From positions 124,001-188,000 of the forward strand of contig SCUE01000007.1 of the NCBI GenBank assembly GCA_004297775.1: a stretch of 64,000 nucleotides of DNA, read 5' to 3'. Positions within the stretch are counted from its first letter, which is position 1, and every line of letters begins with the position of its first letter. Below are positions 44,885 through 52,997 of the stretch, one piece after another. The DNA is from Chloroflexota bacterium (lineage in GTDB: Bacteria; Chloroflexota; UBA6077; FW602-bin22). The translations under genes and the position numbers were made by a program. The notes beneath the pieces were generated by a model. It searched no databases and was not told where the DNA came from. It saw only the letters and a list, made by a program, of their open reading frames with translations.

Positions 44885-45038
44885 TGGCCGCGACTTGGGC
44901 ATCAATCAGGCGGGTGAGGGAGGCGACGTAGCTCATCTGCGTCGCGGCGGCCGTCTTCGCCTCATCGTCAATGATCTGACCGATGGTGTACAGGTGCAGT
45001 CGCTTGAGATGACCGTGGAGCCGGTCGAGTTCGGTCAT
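44862..45038 (-). pseudogene. IS21-family IstB helper ATPase, N-terminal fragment
   Basis: The 58-residue frame MTELDRLHGHLKRLHLYTIG resembles the opening helices of IstB-like helpers and ends where it meets the IS256 fragment. The Walker A part is absent. The ATG overlaps the stop of an upstream frame ending DLGIYQKILESAR, which fits the istA-istB junction of IS21 elements. Confidence 0.55.
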
Positions 45039-45130
45039 CGTGCGCTCTCCAGGATCTTCTGGTAGATGCCGAGGTCGGCAGCGACGGTCAAGAGCGGCGG
45101 CTGGATGACGTGCGGGTCGAGCTCGCTGCG
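45035..45130 (-). pseudogene. Possible IstA C-terminal fragment
   Basis: About 30 residues (SELDPHVIQPPLLTV, then AADLGIYQKILESAR) end in a stop that overlaps the IstB start, as in IS21 elements. Only position and the coupling support the call; the similarity is weak. Confidence 0.4.
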
Positions 45131-45198
45131 TCGAGGCGGGCTGAACCTGTCGATGCCCGGGCGTGCCGACGCACTACCATCACGCTAGGAGGACGACG

Positions 45199-45762
45199 AT
45201 GGCGATCTCGCGTCGACAGCTCAGTCTCGAGCAGTTCCTCCAACTGCCGGAGGAGGAGCCTGCGCTCGAGTACGAGGAAGGGCAGGTCGAGCGGAAGATG
45301 ACGCCGAAGCTCCGGCACAGCGCCCTGCATAGCGAGCTCCTGATCCGACTAACGGCCACGGCACGCCGCCGCAATCGCGCGCGCGTCTGCGTCGACCTGC
45401 GCACCACCTTTGGCGGCCGCTCCTACGTCCCCGATCTGTCGGTCTTCCTGACCGTGCGCGTGCCGCACCAGCCGGACGGCGCGCTCGTCGACGACGTCCT
45501 GCTCCCGCCCGACATCGCCGTCGAGATCATCTCGCCCGACCAGCGGCTCTCCCGCCTGATCCGCCGCTGCACCTGGTACGTCGAGAACGGCGTGTGCGTC
45601 GCGCTGCTAGTCGTCCCCGACGACGAGTCCGTGCTCGTCTTCCGTCCCGGCCGGCCGGTCCAGGTTGTGCGTAGCGATGAGCGGGTCGAGCTCGAGGACG
45701 TCCTGCCCGGCTTCAGCCTGACTGCTCGCCGACTCTTCGCGGCGCTCCGTCTCGGCCGCTAA
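45199..45762 (+). CDS. Uma2-family PD-(D/E)XK nuclease
   Basis: This 187-residue protein belongs to the Uma2 (DUF820) restriction-endonuclease-like family, common in cyanobacteria and Chloroflexota. The fold is visible in LEYEEGQVERKM, SYVPDLSVFL with the catalytic Asp, and DIAVEIISPDQR with the catalytic Glu. AGGAGG lies 6 bases before the ATG, so the earlier ATG at 45163 is not needed. The gene lies in the opposite direction between the two parts of an IS21 istA remnant, and its stop overlaps the end of the N-terminal fragment. Its biological role is unknown. Confidence 0.85.
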   Translation: MAISRRQLSLEQFLQLPEEEPALEYEEGQVERKMTPKLRHSALHSELLIRLTATARRRNRARVCVDLRTTFGGRSYVPDLSVFLTVRVPHQPDGALVDDVLLPPDIAVEIISPDQRLSRLIRRCTWYVENGVCVALLVVPDDESVLVFRPGRPVQVVRSDERVELEDVLPGFSLTARRLFAALRLGR

Positions 45763-45953
45763 GCTCGGGTGCAGATGAACGGTGTCAGCCGCGGGTTCTC
45801 CCGCCGCGGACGCTGATACCACGGCGTCTCCTCCCGACGCAGCGCCAGATGCACCGTGTTCCGCGCCACTCCCACTTCGGCCGCGATCGCCTTGATCGAT
45901 CTCCCCTGTTCGTGCGAATACCGGATCGTTGTCCAACCTTCCACGGATAGCAT
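45759..45953 (-). pseudogene. IS21-family IstA transposase, N-terminal fragment
   Basis: The 64-residue frame MLSVEGWTTIRYSHEQGRSI then KAIAAEVGVARNTVHLAL is the helix-turn-helix start of an IS21 IstA transposase. It diverges after PRLTPFI and stops inside the end of the Uma2 gene. The DDE catalytic domain is missing, so it is not functional. Confidence 0.7.
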
Positions 45954-46103
45954 CTCCTTCGGCGTTCCCCTCGGCGTCTCCGCGCCAGGGTCGACACCGC
46001 ACACACCCGTTGGAAGGAATCGCACGACATCAGACGCCTGGGTCCTCCGAAAGGTGCGCCGGCTATGTCCTTCTGATCTATAGTCGCTATCCGAGGGGAA
46101 GTT

Positions 46104-46622
46104 ATGGATACGACCTACCGCGCGCCGGCCGACATCCGCATCGGCCACGTCCACCTGAAGGTGGCCGACATCGATCGAGCGGTCGCTTTCTATCGCGACA
46201 TCCTGGGCTTCGATCTGCTGGTCAACATGGGCTCAGCCGCGTTTCTCTCGGCCGGCGGCTACCACCATCACGTCGGCTTGAATACCTGGGAGAGTCGCGG
46301 CGGACAGCCGCCGGCGCCGGGAACGACCGGCCTCTATCACTTCGCGCTGAACTACCCAACACGGCGCGACCTGGCGATCGCGCTCAAGCACCTGATCGAC
46401 GCCGGGTGGCCGATCGACGGCGCATCGGACCACACGACCCACGAGGCGATCTACCTGCGCGATCCCGACGGCAATGGGATCGAGCTCGCCTGCGATCGTG
46501 CCGCGGCAGTCTGGCGCCCGCTGTACGAGGCCGCGGCGAGGGACCCGAGCCACTTCCGCGCGCTCAACAAACCCCTCGACTTCGACGGCCTGATGCGCGA
46601 GGCGGGCGGCTCAGTCGCGTAG
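46104..46622 (+). CDS. VOC-family dioxygenase-like protein (CatE type)
   Basis: This 172-residue protein has the glyoxalase/extradiol-dioxygenase fold of the CatE group. IGHVHLKVADIDRAVAFYRD opens the first module; GGYHHHVGLNTWESRG and GLYHFAL are followed by DPDGNGIELACD in the second. His17, His79 and Glu127 are the likely metal ligands. CatE proteins resemble catechol 2,3-dioxygenases, but the substrate here is not known. A GAGGGGA site precedes the ATG. Confidence 0.85.
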   Translation: MDTTYRAPADIRIGHVHLKVADIDRAVAFYRDILGFDLLVNMGSAAFLSAGGYHHHVGLNTWESRGGQPPAPGTTGLYHFALNYPTRRDLAIALKHLIDAGWPIDGASDHTTHEAIYLRDPDGNGIELACDRAAAVWRPLYEAAARDPSHFRALNKPLDFDGLMREAGGSVA

Positions 46623-46734
46623 TGCGCCCCGTCCCACAAGCGGAAAGCCACGACCCCGTTGATCGCGCCCACGGGTACACTGCGCGACACGATGCCTCCG
46701 GGCCGATCGCCCGGAATGACGGAGGTCGCCGCTC

Positions 46735-47823
46735 ATGCCACGCCCAGTTCGCCTCGGACTGATCGGATCGGGATTCGTCGCCGACATCCACGCGCACTCG
46801 ATCAAGAACTTCGTGCCCGATGTCGAGATCGTCGCGGTCGCATCGCCGACACCGGGCAAGGCGGCCCGGTTCGCGGCTGAACGCGGTATCCCGCGCGCGT
46901 TCCAGCGGTACCAGGATCTCCTGGCGCTCTCGGAAGTCGAAGTTGTCCTGATCGCGATCCCGAATGATCTGCACGCCCAGGTCGCGATCGACGCCGCTCG
47001 GTTCGGTAAGCACATCATCTGCGAAAAGCCGCTTTGTCGGACGCTCGAGGAAGCCGATCGTATGATCGCGGTCGCGCGCGAAAACAACGTCCTGCTCATG
47101 TACGCCGAGGAACTGCTGTTCGCGCCGAAGTACGTGCGCGCCAAATTGCTGATCGAGGAGGGCGCGCTCGGCGACGTGTTCCTGGCGAAGCAGATGGAGG
47201 AGCATCCCGGACCGCACGATCCGTGGTTTTGGGACGTAAATCGCTCCGGCGGTGGCGTGCTCCTTGACATGGGCTGCCACTCGATCGAGTACACGCGATG
47301 GGTGCTCGGCCGACCGCCGGTCAGGGCCGTAACCGCCGTAATGGGGACCTTCGTGCATAGTGCACGTACGCGGGGCGAGGACCACTCGGTCGTGATCGTC
47401 GAGTACGAGGGCAACAAAATGGCCGTCGTCGAGAACTCGTGGGCGAAGGGCGGCGGCGTCGACGATCGCTGCGAGATCTACGGCGCGAAGGGTCACACGC
47501 GCGCCGATCTGCTGCGCGGTAGCTCGCTCGAGACCTACAGCGAGGTCGGGTACGGCTACGCGGTCGAGAAGACCGGCGAAACGCGAGGCTGGACCTTCAC
47601 GATGTTCGAAGAAGCCTGGAATTACGGTTTCCCCCAGGAGATACAGCACTTCGCGCGCTGCGTGCGCGGCGAAGAGACGCCGATCGTGACGGCCGAGGAT
47701 GGTCGCGAGGTCTTGAAGATCCTCTACGCCGCGTACCAATCGGCCGGCGAAGGTCGCAAGATCGTCTGGCCGTACGATCCGCCGGTGGTCGATAAGCCAA
47801 TCGATCTGTGGAAGCCGGGTTGA
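46735..47823 (+). CDS. Gfo/Idh/MocA-family oxidoreductase
   Basis: This 362-residue protein has an N-terminal Rossmann domain (GLIGSGFVADIHAHSIK), the conserved ICEKPLC with the catalytic Lys near residue 100, and the C-terminal alpha/beta domain (GGGVLLDMGCHSIEYTRWVL) with Asp and His. Members oxidise sugars or inositols with NAD(P). The specific substrate is unknown. GGAGG lies about 10 bases before the ATG. Confidence 0.92.
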   Translation: MPRPVRLGLIGSGFVADIHAHSIKNFVPDVEIVAVASPTPGKAARFAAERGIPRAFQRYQDLLALSEVEVVLIAIPNDLHAQVAIDAARFGKHIICEKPLCRTLEEADRMIAVARENNVLLMYAEELLFAPKYVRAKLLIEEGALGDVFLAKQMEEHPGPHDPWFWDVNRSGGGVLLDMGCHSIEYTRWVLGRPPVRAVTAVMGTFVHSARTRGEDHSVVIVEYEGNKMAVVENSWAKGGGVDDRCEIYGAKGHTRADLLRGSSLETYSEVGYGYAVEKTGETRGWTFTMFEEAWNYGFPQEIQHFARCVRGEETPIVTAEDGREVLKILYAAYQSAGEGRKIVWPYDPPVVDKPIDLWKPG

Positions 47824-47845
47824 CGGGCCGGGCGCAGGGCACGAG

Positions 47846-48499
47846 ATGACCCCGATCCGCGTTTGTCTCGAACTCGGCCGGCGGCGCGTCTTCGCGTCCG
47901 CGCTCGATTGGCCGGGCTGGTGTCGATCTGGACGGGACGAGGAGCGTGCGCTCGCGGCGCTCAGTGAATCGGCCGCAAGGTACGCGCCGATCGCGACCGC
48001 CGCGAGAGAGCCGCTGCCCGACGCGACAACAATCGAGTTCTCGATCGCCGAACGACTGCCGGGCACGATCACGACCGATTTCGGTGCTCCCGGCGAGATC
48101 GCGTCAACCGAGGCCGATTCGCTCGGCGCAGAAGAAAACGGACGGATCCGCGGACTGGTGAACGCTTGTTGGGCGTACCTCGACCGCGTCGTCGATTCGG
48201 CGCCAGCGGTCCTTCGCAAGGGACCACGCGGTGGCGGCCGTGATCGCGACGCAGTGTTCGAACACGTCCTCGCCGCCGACGTGGCGTACGCCCGCAAGCT
48301 CGGCCTTCGCGTCTCGCAGCCGGCGATCGGTGACCGTGGCGGGATCGTCGCGCTTCGGGCCGCAATCCTCGGCGCGATCGAGGCTGACGCGCCACCGACC
48401 GAGGACCGGTGGCCGGGCCGCTACGCCGCCCGCCGAATCGCCTGGCACGTCCTCGATCACGCCTGGGAAATCGAGGATCGCGCGACTGCCCTGACGTAA
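47846..48499 (+). CDS. Conserved protein of unknown function with DinB-like features
   Basis: This 217-residue protein contains EHVLAADVAYARKLG and RIAWHVLDHAWEIEDR, which resemble the histidine-containing helices of DinB/mycothiol-dependent folds. The N-terminal 80 residues look like a small alpha/beta domain (DWPGWCRSGRDEERALAAL). No catalytic role can be assigned. It lies 22 bases after the Gfo/Idh gene and may be co-transcribed. Confidence 0.65.
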   Translation: MTPIRVCLELGRRRVFASALDWPGWCRSGRDEERALAALSESAARYAPIATAAREPLPDATTIEFSIAERLPGTITTDFGAPGEIASTEADSLGAEENGRIRGLVNACWAYLDRVVDSAPAVLRKGPRGGGRDRDAVFEHVLAADVAYARKLGLRVSQPAIGDRGGIVALRAAILGAIEADAPPTEDRWPGRYAARRIAWHVLDHAWEIEDRATALT

Positions 48500-48502
48500 C
48501 GC

Positions 48503-48508
48503 GATACT
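48503..48508 (+). promoter_or_regulatory. -10-like element before the 48517 gene
   Basis: GATACT ends 8 bases before GTG 48517, and no ribosome site is present. This is the weakest case of the leaderless pattern. Confidence 0.3.
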
Positions 48509-48516
48509 TCCCCGCC

Positions 48517-50376
48517 GTGTCGTCACTCGAATCGCCCAGACCAACGCTGCGCATCTCACCGGATGCGCTTGCCGTGGCCCTCATCGCTGCCCTCGGCGCC
48601 GCGATCACCTGGGCCTTCCGGCGCAATGCGCTCGATGATCCGTTCGTGACTTATCGTTATGTCGAGAACATCCTCGCTGGCGTCGGTCCGGTGTACAACG
48701 TCGGCGAATCAGCTCTCAGCACGACTGCGCTGGGCTACGCCGGGTTTCTGGCCGCGATCGTCGCCGTCGGTCGATCCGTCCAGACAATCGATGTCTCGCT
48801 CGCGAGCAACCTCGTTTCCGGCGCAAGCCTGACCGCGGCGGCCCTGGCCGTCTTCCTGCTGGCTCGCCGCCACGGGCAGGCGACGGCCGGCCTGATCGCA
48901 GCCATCGCGCTCGTGTCCGCGCGTCCCCTGATCTCGACGTTCGGGCTCGAGACGTGTCTTTTGCTCGCCCTGGTGACCTGGTCGGCCTACCTATTCGACC
49001 GCGATCGACCGACGCTCGCGGCAGTCCTTCTCGCGGCGGCAACGGTCGTGCGAGCCGATGGCGCGGTCGCGTTCGCCTGCCTCTTGATCGCCTGGCTCGC
49101 GATGACGCGGCGATGGCGCGCGATGGCGCGTCCGCTGATCGTCTTCGCCGCCATCGTCGCGCCGTATGAACTCACGCTGGTGGCGATCTACGGCTCGCCG
49201 ATTCCGACGACGCTGGCGGCAAAGCAGGCCCAGGCGTCGATCGCGGGATGGCCCGATTTCGCGAGCGGCCTTGCTGTCCTCGCGGCCGAGCACGTTGCGT
49301 GGAGCCGCCTGTTTCTTTGGTTCCTGCCAATTGCGGCAATCGGCATCGTCGCGCTGGCGCGGCAGCGGTGGGCACTGCCGCTAATCCTCTGGGCCCTCGC
49401 GCAGTCGGTAACCTACCAGGTCCTCGGCGTCGCCAGCTACACGTGGTACTACGCGCCGCTGGTTCCGGCCGTCGCGATTCTGTTCGGTCTCGGCGCGGCC
49501 ACGGTGGCCCGGCGGAATACGGCGCTCGCCATTCTCGTCGCGGCGCCCCTCTTCCTGGCCCAAGAGAAGGCCGCCCTGGCACTGACATTTCAGTTACCCG
49601 AGCCACGCGCCCGCGCTTACCAGACGGTCGGCCGCTGGCTGGCCGCCAACACGCCACTCGAATCTCGCGTCGCCGTGATGGAAGTCGGCATCATGGGGTA
49701 CTACGCGCAACGGCCGATGGTCGATCTTCTGGGCCTAATCCGGCCCGACACGATCGACGCGCTGCGGCGCCAGGACTTCTTCTGGACAATCGCGGCCTAT
49801 CAGCCCAACTACGTGGTTCTGACCGGCAAGAATCCGCTCTGGTTCCAGTTCGCGGCGCCCGATCACTGGTTCCATCAATTCTTTGCGCCGGTCTACGAGC
49901 ACGCCGAGCCCGGATTCTGGGGATCGCCGATGACCGTTTACCGTCGGACCGCGCCACGACGCGAATCACCCGAATCGATCCGGACCGACATCGGCCGGTT
50001 CGGATCGGCCCTGACCCTCGCGCGCGCGACGGCCGATCGCACGACCGCCCGGCGGGGCGACTTCCTTACTGTTGAGCTCGAATGGATCGCGGCCGCGCCG
50101 GTCAGACGCGACTACGCCGCGTTCGTCCACGTCGTCTCATCCGAGCCACTCGTCATCGCCCAGCACGATACGCCGATCAACGCCAGTCGCTGGCCGGTCG
50201 GGAAACCGGTCGCATATTTCCATCCGATGCGCCTACCGGACGACGCATCGCCCGGCGTCTACACGATCGAAGTCGGCGTCTACCTACCTGAGGAGCCGCT
50301 CACGCGCCTACCGCCGCTCGATTCGCCGCGGCCGCGCAATGTCGGCATCGTCGGCGCGCTTACGATCGTGCCGTGA
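48517..50376 (+). CDS. GT39-like multi-pass glycosyltransferase with C-terminal beta domain
   Basis: This protein of about 619 residues has eleven or so membrane helices in the first 380 residues and the early acidic DDPFVTYRYVENI loop expected of GT-C/GT39 mannosyltransferases. A periplasmic-type segment follows (ANTPLESRVAVMEVG). The last 120 residues form a beta domain (GDFLTVELEWIAAAPVRRDY, AAFVHVVSSEPLVIAQHD) also seen in the protein at 52990. The longest frame starts at 48409, inside the previous gene; GTG 48517 fits better. It ends 17 bases inside the convergent leuS. Confidence 0.8.
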   Translation: MSSLESPRPTLRISPDALAVALIAALGAAITWAFRRNALDDPFVTYRYVENILAGVGPVYNVGESALSTTALGYAGFLAAIVAVGRSVQTIDVSLASNLVSGASLTAAALAVFLLARRHGQATAGLIAAIALVSARPLISTFGLETCLLLALVTWSAYLFDRDRPTLAAVLLAAATVVRADGAVAFACLLIAWLAMTRRWRAMARPLIVFAAIVAPYELTLVAIYGSPIPTTLAAKQAQASIAGWPDFASGLAVLAAEHVAWSRLFLWFLPIAAIGIVALARQRWALPLILWALAQSVTYQVLGVASYTWYYAPLVPAVAILFGLGAATVARRNTALAILVAAPLFLAQEKAALALTFQLPEPRARAYQTVGRWLAANTPLESRVAVMEVGIMGYYAQRPMVDLLGLIRPDTIDALRRQDFFWTIAAYQPNYVVLTGKNPLWFQFAAPDHWFHQFFAPVYEHAEPGFWGSPMTVYRRTAPRRESPESIRTDIGRFGSALTLARATADRTTARRGDFLTVELEWIAAAPVRRDYAAFVHVVSSEPLVIAQHDTPINASRWPVGKPVAYFHPMRLPDDASPGVYTIEVGVYLPEEPLTRLPPLDSPRPRNVGIVGALTIVP

Positions 50377-52825
50377 CCAGACTCAGCATGCGGTCGGGGA
50401 CGAAGATGTCCTTCGTGACGGGTCGCCCTTCGAGCGACCGCGTGACTTTGTCACTTGCCAGCGCAGCGACAAGCGCATCCTCACGCGAGATCCCTGCCGT
50501 CGCGGTTAGCCGATCGCGCACCTTGCCGTCCACCTGAACCACGATCGTCACCGTCGACACCGCGGTCAGCGCTTCATTGGCGCGGGGCCAATCCTGCGTG
50601 TGAACGCTGTAACCGCCGCCGATTCGTTCCCACAACTCCTCGGCCAGGTGCGGCGTCAATGGCGCCAACATCAGCACCAGCAAACGAATCGCCTCGGACC
50701 AGGCCGCCGTGCCGCGAGCGGGTTCCGCCTCGGCCGCCAGATTGCTCGTCAACGTCATGAGCTTGGCGATCGCGGTATTGAACCGGAAACGATCGAGATC
50801 ATCCGTCACGCCGCGCAGCGTCTGATGGACCTGTCGCCGCAGTTCGATCGGACCGGTCGCGCCATTCGACGCAACGTCGAGGCGGACGCCGGACTCACTC
50901 ACCAGCGTCCACACCCGGTTCACAAAGCGAAGCGGTCCGGCGATACCCTCGTCGCTCCAATCTCCACCTTGGTCCCACGGTCCGAGGAACATCAGGTACG
51001 TACGCAAGACGTCCGCGCCAACCGTCGTGACGTAGTCATCCGGCTCGACGACGTTGCCCTTCGATTTCGACATCTTGGCGCCGCCGGAGATGATCATCCC
51101 CTGATTGAAGAGCCGCGTGAACGGCTCGCCAAAGTCGAGTTTTCCGATGTCGCGCAGCGCCTTGGTGAAGAAGCGCGCGTACATGAGATGCAGGACGGCG
51201 TGTTCGGCGCCACCCATGTACTGGTCGACCGGCAACCAGTAGTGCGTCTCGACGGCGTCGAACGCCTGCTCGTCGTCTTGCGGCGAGGCGTAGCGCAGGA
51301 AGTACCACGAGGAATCGACGAACGTGTCCATCGTGTCGGTCTCGCGCCGAGCCGGTCCGCCGCAGACGGGGCAGATGGCATTGACGAACCCCACGTCGCG
51401 GGTCAAGGGCGACTCACCGCTCGGCAAGAACTCCGCGTCCTCGGGCAGCAGAACGGGTAGATCCTTCTCGGGCACAGGTTGCTCGCCGTGGGTCGGGCAG
51501 TACACGATCGGAATCGGCGCGCCCCAGTACCGCTGACGACTGACGAGCCAGTCACGTAGCCGGTAGTTGACAGTCGCACGCGCGAACCCGCGCTCCGCGC
51601 CGTAGGCGACGACCTTCTCCTTACCATCCTGGCTCGGCGTGCCGTCGAAGGGGCCGGAGTTCACCATTGTGCCCGACTCGGTGTACGCCTCGCTGAAGGG
51701 CGAGCCGAACCAGGCGTCCGGCGCGATCACGACCTTGATTGGCAAACCCGTCTTCGTCGCGAACTCGAAATCGCGTTCGTCATGCGCGGGGACGCCCATG
51801 ACCGCGCCCGAGCCGTAGGTCGCCAGAACGTAGTCGGCGATCAAGATCGGGATCGGCTCGCCAGTGTACGGATTGACCGCGCTCGCGCCGATCGGCACGC
51901 CGGTCTTCTCGCGGTCGGTCGCGGTCCGCTCGATCTCACTCGTCCGACGCGCCCGCTCGACGTAGGCCGCGACGTCGGCGCGACGATCGGCCGCCGTCAG
52001 TCTTTCGACGAGCGGATGTTCCGGCGCCAGGACCATGAACGTGGCGCCGTAGACGGTATCCGGTCGCGTGGTGAACACCGGAATTGGCGAGCCATCCTCG
52101 GCCGAGAAGACCAGCTCGGCGCCCTCGCTCCGGCCGATCCAGTTTCGCTGCATGAGCGCGATCTTCTCGGGCCACTCAATCTTCGAGAAGTCGAGCAATT
52201 CCTCGGCGTAGCGAGTGATGCGGAAGAACCACTGTTCAAGGTCGCGCCGCATGACGACCGAGCCGCAGCGCTCGCACGCGCCATCGATGACCTGCTCGTT
52301 CGCCAGCACGGTATTACAGCCGGGGCACCAGTTCGCGGCCGCTCGCGCCTTGTAGGCGAGGCCGTTCTTGTAGAGCTGCAGAAACAACCACTGCGTCCAG
52401 CGGTAGTAATTCGGGTGGCAGGAGATGACCTCGCGCGACCAGTCGAAACTCGCTCCCATCGATCGCACCTGGTGACGCATCGTTTCGATGTTGCGCATCG
52501 TGGAGACGAACGGGTGGGTGCCAGCCTTGATCGCGAAGTTCTCGGCCGGCAGACCGAAGGCGTCGAATCCGAATGGCATGAGCACGTTGTACCCACGCAT
52601 GCGCATGAAACGAGCGTGCGCGTCGGCCGGGCAGTAGTTGTACCAGTGGCCGACGTGCGTGTGGGCGGCCGATGGATACGGGAACATGACGAGCGCGTAC
52701 CATTTGGGACGGTCGCCGCCCTCGACCGCGCGGTAGAGGCCATCGGCTTCCCACCGCGCCTGCCACTTCCGCTCGATCTCGGGCGCATTGAATCGAGTGG
52801 CCTGTCCCCGTTCCGCGATGCTCAC
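50360..52825 (-). CDS. leuS: Leucyl-tRNA synthetase
   Basis: This 821-residue class I synthetase charges tRNA-Leu. The HIGH-type motif is PYPSAAHTHVGHW near residue 50 and the KMSKS motif is GGAKMSKSKGNVVEPDDY. The CP1 editing domain (AVMGVPAHDERD) and two zinc-binding clusters (CPGCNTV, CERCGS) are present, then the anticodon domain. The frame is open further upstream through tRNA-Ala, but GTG 52825 has GGAGG 5 bases before it and gives the expected N-terminus. It lies downstream of tRNA-Ala with a hairpin between. Confidence 0.96.
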   Translation of the reverse strand: MSIAERGQATRFNAPEIERKWQARWEADGLYRAVEGGDRPKWYALVMFPYPSAAHTHVGHWYNYCPADAHARFMRMRGYNVLMPFGFDAFGLPAENFAIKAGTHPFVSTMRNIETMRHQVRSMGASFDWSREVISCHPNYYRWTQWLFLQLYKNGLAYKARAAANWCPGCNTVLANEQVIDGACERCGSVVMRRDLEQWFFRITRYAEELLDFSKIEWPEKIALMQRNWIGRSEGAELVFSAEDGSPIPVFTTRPDTVYGATFMVLAPEHPLVERLTAADRRADVAAYVERARRTSEIERTATDREKTGVPIGASAVNPYTGEPIPILIADYVLATYGSGAVMGVPAHDERDFEFATKTGLPIKVVIAPDAWFGSPFSEAYTESGTMVNSGPFDGTPSQDGKEKVVAYGAERGFARATVNYRLRDWLVSRQRYWGAPIPIVYCPTHGEQPVPEKDLPVLLPEDAEFLPSGESPLTRDVGFVNAICPVCGGPARRETDTMDTFVDSSWYFLRYASPQDDEQAFDAVETHYWLPVDQYMGGAEHAVLHLMYARFFTKALRDIGKLDFGEPFTRLFNQGMIISGGAKMSKSKGNVVEPDDYVTTVGADVLRTYLMFLGPWDQGGDWSDEGIAGPLRFVNRVWTLVSESGVRLDVASNGATGPIELRRQVHQTLRGVTDDLDRFRFNTAIAKLMTLTSNLAAEAEPARGTAAWSEAIRLLVLMLAPLTPHLAEELWERIGGGYSVHTQDWPRANEALTAVSTVTIVVQVDGKVRDRLTATAGISREDALVAALASDKVTRSLEGRPVTKDIFVPDRMLSLVTARS

Positions 52826-52845
52826 GATGACCTCCAGATAGCAAG

Positions 52846-52878
52846 GTGGGGGTGTCCGCGCCTTGCGGACACCCCCAC
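52846..52878 (-). other. 14-bp hairpin between tRNA-Ala and leuS
   Basis: GTGGGGGTGTCCGC (52846-52859) and GCGGACACCCCCAC (52865-52878) pair perfectly. On the minus strand the hairpin follows the tRNA and precedes leuS. There is no T-tract. It could be a terminator, a tRNA 3' processing signal or an attenuator of leuS. Confidence 0.7.
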
Positions 52879-52886
52879 TGTTCCGG

Positions 52887-52959
52887 TGGAGCTGAAGGGA
52901 TTCGAACCCTTGACCCTCACACTGCCAGCGTGATGCTCTCCCAGCTGAGCTACAGCCCC
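52887..52959 (-). tRNA. tRNA-Ala (anticodon GGC)
   Basis: The 73-base cloverleaf has acceptor GGGGCTG/CAGCTCC, D-arm GCTC/GAGC and anticodon loop CTGGCAG, giving GGC. The T-arm is AAGGG-TTCGAAT-CCCTT and the discriminator is A. CCA is not encoded. Confidence 0.95.
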
Positions 52960-52968
52960 GGGTCATCC

Positions 52969-52997
52969 ATCATAGGACAGGTAACTAGAATGGGCAA
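52969..52997 (-). promoter_or_regulatory. Promoter of tRNA-Ala
   Basis: On the minus strand TTGCCC (52992-52997) and TATGAT (52969-52974) are 17 bases apart. The tRNA begins 9 bases after the -10. The box overlaps the start of the divergent GT39-like gene. Confidence 0.55.

Noticed and set aside
52826-52966. N-terminal extension of leuS through tRNA-Ala
   Set aside because: The frame is open only because it reads the tRNA; GTG 52825 with GGAGG gives the normal synthetase start.
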